A DNA stretch of 64,000 nt from Streptomyces violaceoruber. Its GTDB lineage: Bacteria; Actinomycetota; Actinomycetes; Streptomycetales; Streptomycetaceae. The position numbers and the translations under genes are program-made. Every line of letters starts with the position of its first letter. Within the stretch, counting starts at the first letter, position 1. Shown here one piece after another: positions 8,952 to 17,116 of the stretch. Where the stretch lies: positions 62,001-126,000 of the forward strand of contig JODI01000005.1 of NCBI GenBank assembly GCA_000720805.1. Direction: 5' to 3'. The notes below the pieces were generated by a model. That model ran no database searches. It was not told the origin of the DNA and saw only the letters and a list, made by a program, of their open reading frames with translations.

Positions 8952-9740
8952 ATGTCGACCTCGAACCAAGAGAGCGCGGCGAGCCCCTCCGCGCCCGACC
9001 AGCCTCCGGGCCGGCCCCGCGTCGCCCTCGTCACCGGAGGCTCCCGGGGCATCGGCCGCGAGACCGTGAACCGGCTGGCCGCCGACGGGTACGCCGTCGT
9101 GGTCGGCTACGCGGGCAGCCGTGATCTGGCCGAGGCCGCCGTCAAGGAGGTCACCGCCGCCGGCGGCCGGGCCATCGCCGTCCGGGCCGACGTCGCCGAC
9201 GAGCAGCAGGTGGCCGCACTGTTCGACACCGCCGAGTCCGAGTTCGGCGGCGTAGACGTGGTCGTCCACGCGGCCGGCCGGCTGTACCTGTCCCCGGTCG
9301 CCGACCTGGACCTGGCGAAGCTGGACGAGGTCCACCGCACCAACATCCGCGGGAGCTTCGTCGTCGCCCGGCAGACCGCCCGGAAGATCCGCAGCGGCGG
9401 TGCGATGGTCACCTTCTCCACGTCCGTGGTGGGCCTGGCCTTTCCCGGCTACGGCGCCTACAGCGCGAGCAAGGGCGCCGTCGAGGCGCTCACCATGATC
9501 CTCGCCCGGGAACTGCGCGGCCGGGACGTCACCGTCAACGCCGTCGCCCCCGGCCCCACCGCCACCGATCTGTTCCTCGAGGGCAAGGACGAGGAGACCG
9601 TCGCCCGCCTGGCCGCCCAGCCCCCTCTGGAACGCCTCGGCACCCCCGCCGACATCGCCGAGGTCGTCGCCTTCCTCGCCTCACCCGCCGGCCACTGGGT
9701 CAACGGCCAGGTCATCCGCGCCAACGGCGGCATCGTCTGA
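8952..9740 (+). CDS. SDR-family oxidoreductase (FabG-like)
   Basis: This 262-residue classical short-chain dehydrogenase has TGGSRGIGRE for NADP(H) binding, VVHAAGRLYL in place of the common NNAG motif, a catalytic Ser in STSVVGLAFP, and Tyr/Lys in YGAYSASKGAVEALTMILAR. The C-terminus VNGQVIRANGGIV is typical of 3-oxoacyl-ACP-reductase-like enzymes. AGGAG lies eight bases before the ATG. The first 20 residues are a low-complexity lead before the Rossmann fold. It is divergent from the XRE regulator at 7900-8763 and followed by a small tautomerase, which may act in the same pathway. Confidence 0.92.
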   Translation: MSTSNQESAASPSAPDQPPGRPRVALVTGGSRGIGRETVNRLAADGYAVVVGYAGSRDLAEAAVKEVTAAGGRAIAVRADVADEQQVAALFDTAESEFGGVDVVVHAAGRLYLSPVADLDLAKLDEVHRTNIRGSFVVARQTARKIRSGGAMVTFSTSVVGLAFPGYGAYSASKGAVEALTMILARELRGRDVTVNAVAPGPTATDLFLEGKDEETVARLAAQPPLERLGTPADIAEVVAFLASPAGHWVNGQVIRANGGIV

Positions 9741-9925
9741 CCCACCGCGGCGCCTGTGCCGTCCGGAGTCCGCATCACCCCCCGCCCACCCGCAGTGGAC
9801 GACCCGTCAGCCATGCCGCCGAGAACCACCGAGAACCGAGTTCCGGCACCTTCGCGTCTGACTGGACCACCTGCTCACCACGGTCAGCACCCTGCGACCG
9901 ACTCACCACAGAAAAGGAAACCACC

Positions 9926-10141
9926 ATGCCGTTCGCCAACTTCAAGGTCCCTGCCGGCACCCTCGACGAGAAGCAGAAGGAGAAGATCGTCACCCGAACC
10001 ACCGAGCTCTACGTGGAGATCTACGGCGAACGGGCCCGCGCCAACACCATGGTCCTCGTCGAAGAGGTCACCGACGGCGGCTGGGGCATCGGCGGCAACG
10101 TCCTGACCCTCGCGATGCTCGAGCAATCCCCCGAGGCCTGA
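9926..10141 (+). CDS. Tautomerase-family protein (4-oxalocrotonate tautomerase-like)
   Basis: This 71-residue protein begins MPFANFKVPAGTLDEKQKEK. After Met removal the N-terminal Pro would be the catalytic base of the tautomerase superfamily. The remainder (ITTRTTELYVEIYG-like helix, then TMVLVEEVTDGGWGIGGNVL) matches the beta-alpha-beta unit, and length is usual for a homo-oligomeric member. GAAAAGGAAA is the probable ribosome site. It follows the SDR at 8952 after 185 bases on the same strand. The substrate is unknown. The inference that it works with the SDR rests on position only. Confidence 0.85.
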   Translation: MPFANFKVPAGTLDEKQKEKIVTRTTELYVEIYGERARANTMVLVEEVTDGGWGIGGNVLTLAMLEQSPEA

Positions 10142-10490
10142 GCGCCGGGCCGGCGCGCCTGAAAACCGGCGGAGCCTTACGGGGGCGGCCTGCCGGGTTC
10201 GAACTCCGGTCTCCCGCACTGACTCTGACGCCACGTCAGGAAGGGCTCGGCCGCACTGCACCCCTCGAGGGCAGGCGCGGACCAGTGTGGCCCCCCTCCG
10301 AGCGCGGAGACCCGATCACGGGAATGAGGAAGTAGCCGGAGTGGCAGAGGTGCCGGCGGGGACCGGGAGGGCGAGAGGGCGGGACCCGGTCCGTGCCGGT
10401 GAAGCTCCGGTGAAAACCCTGTGGAAGCGCTGTCGGTGGGGCCGTTTATGCTGCCCCGGACGATCACGCGGGACCAGGGGAGGGCGCGGC
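10142..10490. other. Intergenic region with a T-arm-like motif and a short inverted repeat
   Basis: No supported gene is present in these 349 bases. At 10193-10209 the sequence forms a five-base stem around TTCGAAC, exactly like a tRNA T-arm, and is followed by TCTCCCGCA. No matching acceptor strand, D-arm or anticodon arm was found upstream, so it is not called a tRNA. At 10225-10239 CTGACG-CCA-CGTCAG is a perfect 6-bp inverted repeat. GGGGAGGGCGCGGC at 10477-10490 supplies the ribosome site of the next gene. Confidence 0.5.
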
Positions 10491-11477
10491 ATGTTCGGCA
10501 AGCTGTTCGGCAGGGGTGCGGAGAGACCGGAGGCGGATCCGCACGCCCTTCCCGTCCCGCGCAGGCAGAAGAACGGCGTGTACACGCTGCGCGCACTCGG
10601 AGACGCGCGGGTGCTCGCGCTGGTCGAGGCGGCCGACGCGGGTGACTGGGAGGCGGTCAAGGCGGCGCTGGCTCCCTTCGACCTCGGCCGCGACCACCAG
10701 GTTCTCGGTGAGCTGGCCGACTTGGACGGCGTGCAGGACTGGATCGGCCGGGCCGTGGAGGAGGACAAGGAGCACCGGGCGACGGCCCTGCTGATATCCG
10801 GGGCGCGTCACATCATGTGGGGCTGGGAGGCGCGCACCGCCCAGCGTGCCGTGAACGTCACGCAGGAGCAGTGGCGGGTCTTCCACGAGCGGCTCGAGAT
10901 CGCCGAGGAACAGCTCTTCCAGGCCGCCGAGTTGCAGCCGGAATGGGTCACGCCGTGGCGCCGCCTGCTCACCTCCGGACGCGGTATGTCGCTGGGCACC
11001 GCCGTCAACGAGACCCGGCGCGACGCCGCTCTGCGCCGTGACCCACTCGACCTGGAGACCCACCTCGAGTGGCTGTCGCAGTTGCAGCCCCGCTGGGGCG
11101 GCGAGCCGGGGCAGGCCCTGCGGTTCGCCCAGGAAGCGGCAGCCCGCGCCCCGCAGGGGCACCGTCTCGGCTGCGTGATCGCCATGGCCCACATCGAGGA
11201 GTGGGTCGAGTCGGAGCGTGGGGACTACCTCGAAACCGAGGAGATCCGGGCGCAGTTGCGGGAAGCCGCGGACCACAGCATCCTGCACCCCGCCTACGCG
11301 TGGCGCCCGGGCTGGCAGCACGACTTCAACATGTTCGCCATGGCCCTGTCGCTGGCCGGTGAGCGGCACACGGTCCGGCGTGTCTTCCAGACGCTGGACG
11401 GTGCCTACACCAAGTGGCCCTGGACCTACTTCGCGGATCCCGAGAAGCAGTTCGCCCGCCACCACCGCCGCGCCTGA
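10491..11477 (+). CDS. Unknown helical protein, first gene of the HSP90/TPR unit
   Basis: This 328-residue cytoplasmic protein has no signal peptide or membrane segment. The ATG at 10491 follows a strong GGGGAGGG. An in-frame opening to 10287 exists but lacks a ribosome site. The N-terminus is a short basic lead (MFGKLFGRG). The body is rich in Trp and Ala/Leu helices in pairs (ARVLALVEAADAGDWEAVKA, LQPEWVTPWRRLLTSGRGMS, LDLETHLEWLSQLQPRWGGE), as in TPR-like or DUF4034-type helical repeats. That comparison is from memory and not certain. It is 61 bases upstream of the HSP90-family gene on the same strand and is probably its operon partner. Confidence 0.75.
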   Translation: MFGKLFGRGAERPEADPHALPVPRRQKNGVYTLRALGDARVLALVEAADAGDWEAVKAALAPFDLGRDHQVLGELADLDGVQDWIGRAVEEDKEHRATALLISGARHIMWGWEARTAQRAVNVTQEQWRVFHERLEIAEEQLFQAAELQPEWVTPWRRLLTSGRGMSLGTAVNETRRDAALRRDPLDLETHLEWLSQLQPRWGGEPGQALRFAQEAAARAPQGHRLGCVIAMAHIEEWVESERGDYLETEEIRAQLREAADHSILHPAYAWRPGWQHDFNMFAMALSLAGERHTVRRVFQTLDGAYTKWPWTYFADPEKQFARHHRRA

Positions 11478-11538
11478 GCGCGCCCGCTGGTCCCGATCCC
11501 GCCCGGCATCTCCTGCCTCTCCCACACCGGACTGCCCG

Positions 11539-13422
11539 ATGACTCTGCCTGAAACCGCCGCCACCCCGGCCGACGCCGACCGCACCTTCCAGGTGGATCT
11601 GCGCGGCCTCGTCGACCTCCTCTCCCACCACCTCTACTCAAGCCCTCGCGTCTACCTGCGCGAACTCCTGCAGAACGCGGTGGACGCGCTGACCGCCCGG
11701 CACGCCCTCGAACCACCCGCGCCCGCCGACGCCTTCGGTATCCGCCTGTACGCCAACGGTTCGGTGGTACGCGTCGAGGACGACGGAGTCGGTCTCACCG
11801 AGGCCGACGTGCACGCCTTCCTCGCCACGATCGGCCGCAGCAGCAAGCGCGCCACCGAGGTCACCCCGGACGAGCCCATTCGAGGCTGGGGGAGGATCAC
11901 CGAGCAACGCGGCGACTTCATCGGCCAGTTCGGAATCGGTCTGCTCTCCTGCTTCCTGGTCGCGGACGAGATCCACGTCCTGAGCCGCTCCGCCCGCACC
12001 CCCGACGCCCCCGCCGTGGAATGGCGGGGCCGCGGCGACGGCAGCTACACCGTCCGCGTCCTGCCCGCCTCCGCCCGCCCCCGGCCCGGTACCACCGTCA
12101 CGCTGACGCCGCGCGTCGACGCGGGCGAGTGGACCTCCCCGGCACAGGTGCACGCGCTGGCCCGGCACTTCGGCTCCCTGCTGCGCCACCCGGTGACCTT
12201 CGACGACGGCACGGGCGGCCCGGGCGCGTCCGTCAACCCCGAGCCCGCACCATGGGCGCGTACCCACCCCACGCCGGGAGCCCGTTCCCGTGCGCTGGCC
12301 GCGTACGGCGCGGACGTCTTCGGTTTCACGCCGCTGGACACCATCGAACTGGACCTGCCGGCCGTGGGCCTGAAGGGCATCGCGTGCGTGCTGCCCGAGG
12401 CGGTGCCGGCCGGACGCCGCCACGGCCACCGCGTGCACGTCAAGGGCATGCTGCTGTCCGAGCGGGCCGAGGAGATCCTGCCCGAGTGGGCCTTCTTCGT
12501 CCGCTGCGTCATCGACGCCGAGAGCCTGCGCCCGACGGCGTCCCGCGAGTCCTTGTACGAGGACGACACTCTCGCCGCCGTCCGCGACGCCCTCGCGGAG
12601 CGGCTGCGCGCGTGGATCGCCCGGGCCGCCGCCAGCGACCCGGACCTGCTCGCACGCTTCCTCCAGGCCCACCACCTGGCCGTGAAGTCGCTCGCGGTGC
12701 ACGACGACGAGATCCTGCGCATGCTGCTGCCCTGGCTGCCGTTCGAGACCACCGACGGGCACACCACCCTCGACGAGTTCGCGCGCACCCACCGCACCGT
12801 GCTCGTGACGTCGAGCGTGGAGGAGTTCCGGCAGGTCGCGGCGATCGCCTCGGCCGCCGGGCTCGGCGTCGTCAACGGCGGCTACACCTACGACCGTGAA
12901 CTGGTTCACCGGCTGCCCGAGATCAGGCCCGAGGCCGGCGTCGCCGACCTCGACCCGGCGACCCTCACCGCCCACCTCGACCCCGTCGACCGGGAGACGG
13001 AGCTCGCCGCCGCGGCCTACCTCGCCCTGGCCCGCGACGCCCTCGCCGTCTTCGACTGCGACGTGGCGCTGCGCACCTTCCAGCCCGCCTCCGCCCCCGC
13101 CCTCCTCGTCGACAGCCGCGAGGCGCGGCACGAGCGCACCCGCTCCCAGCTCGCCCGTGAGCAGGAGGGCGGCCTGTGGGGCGACATCCTCGGCGCTCTG
13201 CGCCAGGAGGCCCCGCGGGCCCAGCTGATCCTCAACCAGCTCAACCCGCTGGTCCGCACCGCCGTCACCATCGAGGAGCCCGAGCTGGCCCGCACCAGCG
13301 CCGAAGCCCTCTACGGGCAGGCCGCGATGCTGTCCCGGCGTCCGCTCAGGCCCGCCGAGTCGAGCCTCATCAACCGCTCCTTCCTCGATCTTCTCGCCCA
13401 CGCCCTCCGCAAGGACAGCTGA
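11539..13422 (+). CDS. HSP90-family molecular chaperone (HtpG-like)
   Basis: This 627-residue ATP-dependent chaperone is close to HtpG in length. The GHKL ATP pocket is complete: VYLRELLQNAVDAL with Asn46, VEDDGVGL with Asp81-x-Gly83-x-Gly85, and GDFIGQFGIGLLSC. The middle domain includes HRVHVKGMLLSERAEEILPE and FFVRCVIDAESLRPTASRES, the phosphate-contact Arg loop region. The C-terminal dimerisation part has LILNQLNPLVRTA and ALYGQAAMLSRRPL. There is no MEEVD-like tail; it ends ALRKDS. The ATG at 11539 is the first Met before the domain. Only two bases separate its stop from the TPR gene, so the two are surely co-transcribed. Confidence 0.92.
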   Translation: MTLPETAATPADADRTFQVDLRGLVDLLSHHLYSSPRVYLRELLQNAVDALTARHALEPPAPADAFGIRLYANGSVVRVEDDGVGLTEADVHAFLATIGRSSKRATEVTPDEPIRGWGRITEQRGDFIGQFGIGLLSCFLVADEIHVLSRSARTPDAPAVEWRGRGDGSYTVRVLPASARPRPGTTVTLTPRVDAGEWTSPAQVHALARHFGSLLRHPVTFDDGTGGPGASVNPEPAPWARTHPTPGARSRALAAYGADVFGFTPLDTIELDLPAVGLKGIACVLPEAVPAGRRHGHRVHVKGMLLSERAEEILPEWAFFVRCVIDAESLRPTASRESLYEDDTLAAVRDALAERLRAWIARAAASDPDLLARFLQAHHLAVKSLAVHDDEILRMLLPWLPFETTDGHTTLDEFARTHRTVLVTSSVEEFRQVAAIASAAGLGVVNGGYTYDRELVHRLPEIRPEAGVADLDPATLTAHLDPVDRETELAAAAYLALARDALAVFDCDVALRTFQPASAPALLVDSREARHERTRSQLAREQEGGLWGDILGALRQEAPRAQLILNQLNPLVRTAVTIEEPELARTSAEALYGQAAMLSRRPLRPAESSLINRSFLDLLAHALRKDS

Positions 13423-13424
13423 CG

Positions 13425-16364
13425 ATGCCGACCGCACCCCACCCCCAGAGCACAGACGAGCTGTACCAGGCGCTCCAGGAGAACGACCGGCGCCCCTACG
13501 GCCGCACCCGCACCGTCACCGCCGAGGAACTCGTCGACGCCGCCGAGCAGTTCGCGGAACCCGTGCCCCTCGTCCACGCGCTCCTCGAACTCCAGGAGGC
13601 GTACACCTACGGCTCCGAACCCCGGAAGTCGCCCGTCGTCTTCGCCCGCCTGCTCACCCTCTTCGACGAGCAGCCCGACGTCTTCGACGAGCGCCTGCGC
13701 CACATGCTGTTCTGGCGGTTCAAGTGGGTGGCCCACGCCCTGCGCCAGCTTCCCGAGATACCGCTGGTCAGCCTGCGCCAGTGGCTGACGGAGATGCGCG
13801 ACCGGTACGAGAAGGCCGGCCTCGGCCTCCAGCCCTACTACGGACAGGCGTACCAGGTCGCCGCCCACGTCGGCGAGGACACCACTGCCGCCTACGAGCT
13901 GTGGGCGGGCCGCACCCGCACCCGGCTCAGCGACTGCGAGGCCTGCGAGACCTGCGAGCGCGCCCTGTACCACCTCGCGGCGGGCGACGACGAGCGGGCG
14001 CTGCGCACCTGGGAGCCCGTCCTGGCCGGGAAGGAATCCTGTCAGGAGGAGCCGGCTCGCTCCGTCTCGTACGCGCTGCTGCCCCTGCTGCGCACAGGCC
14101 GCACCGACCGGGCCCGCGAACTGCACCTCGCCGGCTACCGCAGCAGCCGCCGCAACCCCTCGATGTCCCAGGAGGTCGGCAGGCACCTGGAGTTCTGCGC
14201 GCTGACCGGCAACGAGGCTCGCGGCCTGGAACTGCTCGCCGAGAACCGGAGCCTGTTCGACGAGGTCGACTCGCCGCTGGACCAGCTCGGCTTCCTCACC
14301 GGCGTGGAGGTCCTCCTCCAGCGCGTCGAGCTCCTCGGCCACGGTGACCTGCCCGCCGCCGGGTACGCGGGCCGTACCTGGACGGTGGCCGGCCTGCGCG
14401 CCGAGGTGCGGGGCCGAGCCGACGACCTCGCCGCCCGCTTCGACGCCCGCAACGGCACCGCGGCCCACACCGACCGCCGCAAGGCCCGCCTCGACCGTGC
14501 CCCACTCCTGGACGCACTGGAACTGACCCTGCGCACCCGAAGCATCGAGGACGTGGCCCCGGCCGCACCGGTTGCCGCGCCCGCATCCCGTACAGACGCC
14601 GCCGTCCCCGACTCGCTGCCCGAACTCATCCTCCAGGCAAGGGAGCTGGACGAACAGGGGCACCCGGACTCACGGGCCTGCTGGGCGCGGCTGCGCACGC
14701 TCGTCGCCGCCCGCGGCTACACCCACCCCGACGACCCGGCCGTGGGCCCGCTCGTACACCTGCGCGCGGACCTGCTGGCCGACGAGGCGAACCGGGCGGG
14801 CGAGAAGGACGAGTACGCCGAGGCCGCCGCCCTCCACGAGGAGGCCGCGGCCCTGTACGACGACGCCGGAGCGCCGGGCCACGCGGCGCTCGCCCGCGCC
14901 TGCGCCCTGCTCGCCACCTCCGAGATCCCCACACAGGGCACCGACGGAGCGGCGGCGAAGGCCGCCGCACTGACCGCCGCCCACGCGTCCATGGTCCGCC
15001 TGCACGAGGAGACCCCCGGCCTCGCCCCGTTCCAGGAGGCCCGCCTGCTGCGGCTGCGGGCCACCGCGCTCGGCCTGCGCCTGCAGACGTCGGGCAGCGA
15101 GGAGCACGTCGCGCCGGTCCTCGCCGAGGTGGACGTGCTGCACGCGTTCGCGACCCGCCACGACCTCGTCGGGCAGATCTCCGGCGCCCTGCTGCTGCGG
15201 GCCAGCGCGTACGCCATCTCCGGCGACCTGCCCGCCGCGGTCACCGAGATCGACGCCATCCTCGACCGGCTGAAGGCGCACGGCCCCGCCTGGCACCAGC
15301 CCCGCACACTCGGCCTGCGCGGCCGGCTCCAACTCGGCCTCCGGGACGCCGAGGCCGCCTACCAGAACCTCAGCGAGGGCCTGCGTCTGGCCGCCGACTG
15401 GCCGGCCGACACGGTCGACACCGCCCGCCTTCACGGTGATCTGGCCGAGGCCTGCATGCACCTGGGCCGCCCCGACGAGGCCCTGCGGCACCTGACGCGC
15501 TCCGCGGAACTGGAGCTTCGCCGCGGCAGCCGAACGGACGCTTTCTGCTCCTACAGCAACGCGGCCCAGCTCAGCCTCGACCTCGGTCACGTCGAGGACA
15601 GCATCGCTCTGCTCGACTCCCTGCTGGCGGAACCGGACGTCGCAGCCGGAGAGGTGGACGACCGGCTCGTCGCTCAGCTGCGCCTGATCCGCGCCCGCGC
15701 GCTGCATGCGGGGGAGGACCTCAAGTCCGCCACGGCGGAGTTCGTCGCCCTCGCGGCCGAGTCGGCCGGCTGGGACGACGACCCGGGAAGCCACGCCTCG
15801 ATCGCCGCGGAGACGGCCGTACTCCTCGGCGAGTCCGGCGAGTTCGGCCGGGCCCGCGACGCAGCGGACCAGGCGCTCGCCGCCCACGCCCGGGCTCCGC
15901 GCTACGAACAGCTCAGCAACTGCCTGCGTGAACTCGCCCGTCTCCAGGCTCAGCAACAGGGCCCCGACGGCCTGGCCGACGCCCTCGCCTTCCTCGCCGA
16001 CGCCGGCCGGATCGCCGACGAGGCCCGCGCCGCCGCACACGAGGCGCACGGGCGCTCCCTGGAGACCGCTCTGGCCTACGAACACGGACGGGTCAACGCC
16101 TACGCGGGCGAGTACGAGGATGCCCTGGCCGCCCTGGAGAGGGCCCTCGCTCTGCTCGGCGAGCCGGGAAGGGACGACGACCGCGCCGGCGAGTGGGCCG
16201 AGTGCGTCCGCCTCGCCGGTGCCGTGGAGGGCATCTACCTGGAACGCCCCGCTCCCGCCCTCACCCGTCTCGACACGGCGGTCTCCCGCCTGACCGCCTT
16301 GGGCCACACCGAGGAGACCGAGCCGCTGATCTCCCTGGCGGCACGGCTGCGCGACGAGGAGTGA
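13425..16364 (+). CDS. Large TPR-repeat protein, partner of the HSP90-family gene
   Basis: This 979-residue cytoplasmic protein is almost entirely paired helices with TPR spacing. Examples are AAAEHEEAAALYDD-type helices near 460-500, LSEGLRLAADWPADTVDTAR, ACMHLGRPDEALRHLTRSAE, AAQLSLDLGHVEDSIALLDS and AGEYEDALAALERALALLGE. Near residue 170 a cysteine cluster, SDCEACETCERALYHLAAGD, gives three Cys in CxxCxxC spacing that could bind metal or form a redox site. Its ATG begins two bases after the HSP90 stop, so translation is probably coupled. In eukaryotes TPR proteins are HSP90 co-chaperones; a similar role here is inference from position. No enzyme motif was seen. Confidence 0.85.
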   Translation: MPTAPHPQSTDELYQALQENDRRPYGRTRTVTAEELVDAAEQFAEPVPLVHALLELQEAYTYGSEPRKSPVVFARLLTLFDEQPDVFDERLRHMLFWRFKWVAHALRQLPEIPLVSLRQWLTEMRDRYEKAGLGLQPYYGQAYQVAAHVGEDTTAAYELWAGRTRTRLSDCEACETCERALYHLAAGDDERALRTWEPVLAGKESCQEEPARSVSYALLPLLRTGRTDRARELHLAGYRSSRRNPSMSQEVGRHLEFCALTGNEARGLELLAENRSLFDEVDSPLDQLGFLTGVEVLLQRVELLGHGDLPAAGYAGRTWTVAGLRAEVRGRADDLAARFDARNGTAAHTDRRKARLDRAPLLDALELTLRTRSIEDVAPAAPVAAPASRTDAAVPDSLPELILQARELDEQGHPDSRACWARLRTLVAARGYTHPDDPAVGPLVHLRADLLADEANRAGEKDEYAEAAALHEEAAALYDDAGAPGHAALARACALLATSEIPTQGTDGAAAKAAALTAAHASMVRLHEETPGLAPFQEARLLRLRATALGLRLQTSGSEEHVAPVLAEVDVLHAFATRHDLVGQISGALLLRASAYAISGDLPAAVTEIDAILDRLKAHGPAWHQPRTLGLRGRLQLGLRDAEAAYQNLSEGLRLAADWPADTVDTARLHGDLAEACMHLGRPDEALRHLTRSAELELRRGSRTDAFCSYSNAAQLSLDLGHVEDSIALLDSLLAEPDVAAGEVDDRLVAQLRLIRARALHAGEDLKSATAEFVALAAESAGWDDDPGSHASIAAETAVLLGESGEFGRARDAADQALAAHARAPRYEQLSNCLRELARLQAQQQGPDGLADALAFLADAGRIADEARAAAHEAHGRSLETALAYEHGRVNAYAGEYEDALAALERALALLGEPGRDDDRAGEWAECVRLAGAVEGIYLERPAPALTRLDTAVSRLTALGHTEETEPLISLAARLRDEE

Positions 16365-16689
16365 CGCGCCGGTGCCGGGGCGACAGCCCGTCCCGGCACC
16401 AGGGCCCATCCACACGCCCCTGGGACGACGAGCACGCGCCGGAGCAGGCGAAATTCATCGAGGCGGCCCCGGCGCGGGGGAACAGCTCGTCGGCAGGCCC
16501 CAGGTATGCCTCGTCGCCCAGCGCGAAGGCGTTGCAGAACTCGGCCAGACGTCCGCTGACGCGATGCCGGGGGGCCTGTCGGAAAGCCGGGTGGATCCGT
16601 GGTCCATAGGCGGCGGGGGCCGTGAAGCCAGGCGACGACGGATTCGGGGACGTCGTTCCGGTGACCGCCGGTTCAGGGACACAGGCAGC
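16365..16689. other. Spacer with an unassigned minus-strand reading stretch
   Basis: No gene can be supported. The minus strand carries a protein-like passage at about 16460-16640 that reads RLAEFCNAFALGDEAYLGPA and then DELFPRAGAASMNFACSGAC. I do not recognise the family and there is no convincing start or ribosome site. Its reading frame runs from the neighbouring mobile element into the 3' end of the TPR gene, so it is either a decayed gene fragment or chance. Confidence 0.3.
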
Positions 16690-16795
16690 TAGGCCCTTCT
16701 GATGGATCTCCGCGGCGTCGCGACGCCCGGCACGCACGCTCACACGCACCGAACGCCGCTCCTTCTCCCACGAAGATCCAGCAGAAGGGCCCTAA
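16690..16795. mobile_element. 105-bp MITE-like element with terminal inverted repeats
   Basis: The left end reads TAGGCCCTTCTGATGGATCT and the right end AGATCCAGCAGAAGGGCCCT. Reverse-complemented, the right end is AGGGCCCTTCTGCTGGATCT, so about 20 bases pair with one mismatch and one gap. The interior of about 65 bases has no coding capacity and includes the palindrome GGCGTCGCGACGCC. The left 42 bases recur at 957-999. Short length, inverted ends and no transposase fit a non-autonomous element moved by a transposase elsewhere in the genome. No clear target-site duplication was seen. Confidence 0.7.
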
Positions 16796-17078
16796 GTGCC
16801 GTGCGGGAATGTCCCCGTGGCACCACATGGCGCAGGTTGTTCGAAGCGTCTTCTGGCATCCAGAAGGTCCAGGGCAGGGCCGTTCTCCCTGGCGGAGGCC
16901 TTGTGGTCCAGGCGCGTCGAGGCAATCCGCACAGGCAGGTCCGGCTGTCGTCCCCGGCTCAGCGGCACAGCCACAGAAGGGCCCTGCCGCGGTGCCCCGT
17001 GCTAACGTTGGGCGTTTGCAACGTCGCTGTGTCGGTGCTCCGTTCGGTGCCCCTGGCTGGTGGCCGCGTCCCCGCCGC

Positions 17079-17111
17079 GCCTTCCTCGGTACGGTCCCTT
17101 CGGAGGAAGGC
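17079..17111 (+). promoter_or_regulatory. Hairpin that would cover the helicase ribosome-binding site
   Basis: GCCTTCCTC (17079-17087) is the exact complement of GAGGAAGGC (17103-17111), giving a 9-bp stem with a 15-base loop. The right arm contains the whole GGAGGAAGG Shine-Dalgarno sequence of the DEAD-box helicase, whose GTG starts at 17117. Folding would hide the ribosome site. The base pairing is seen directly; its regulatory use is inferred. The 5' leader from 16796 onward holds no other gene. Confidence 0.5.
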
Positions 17112-17116
17112 TTCTT

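Noticed and set aside
10142..10230. Possible tRNA gene
   Set aside because: Only a T-arm-like stem-loop is present; no acceptor 5' strand, D-arm or anticodon arm can be paired.
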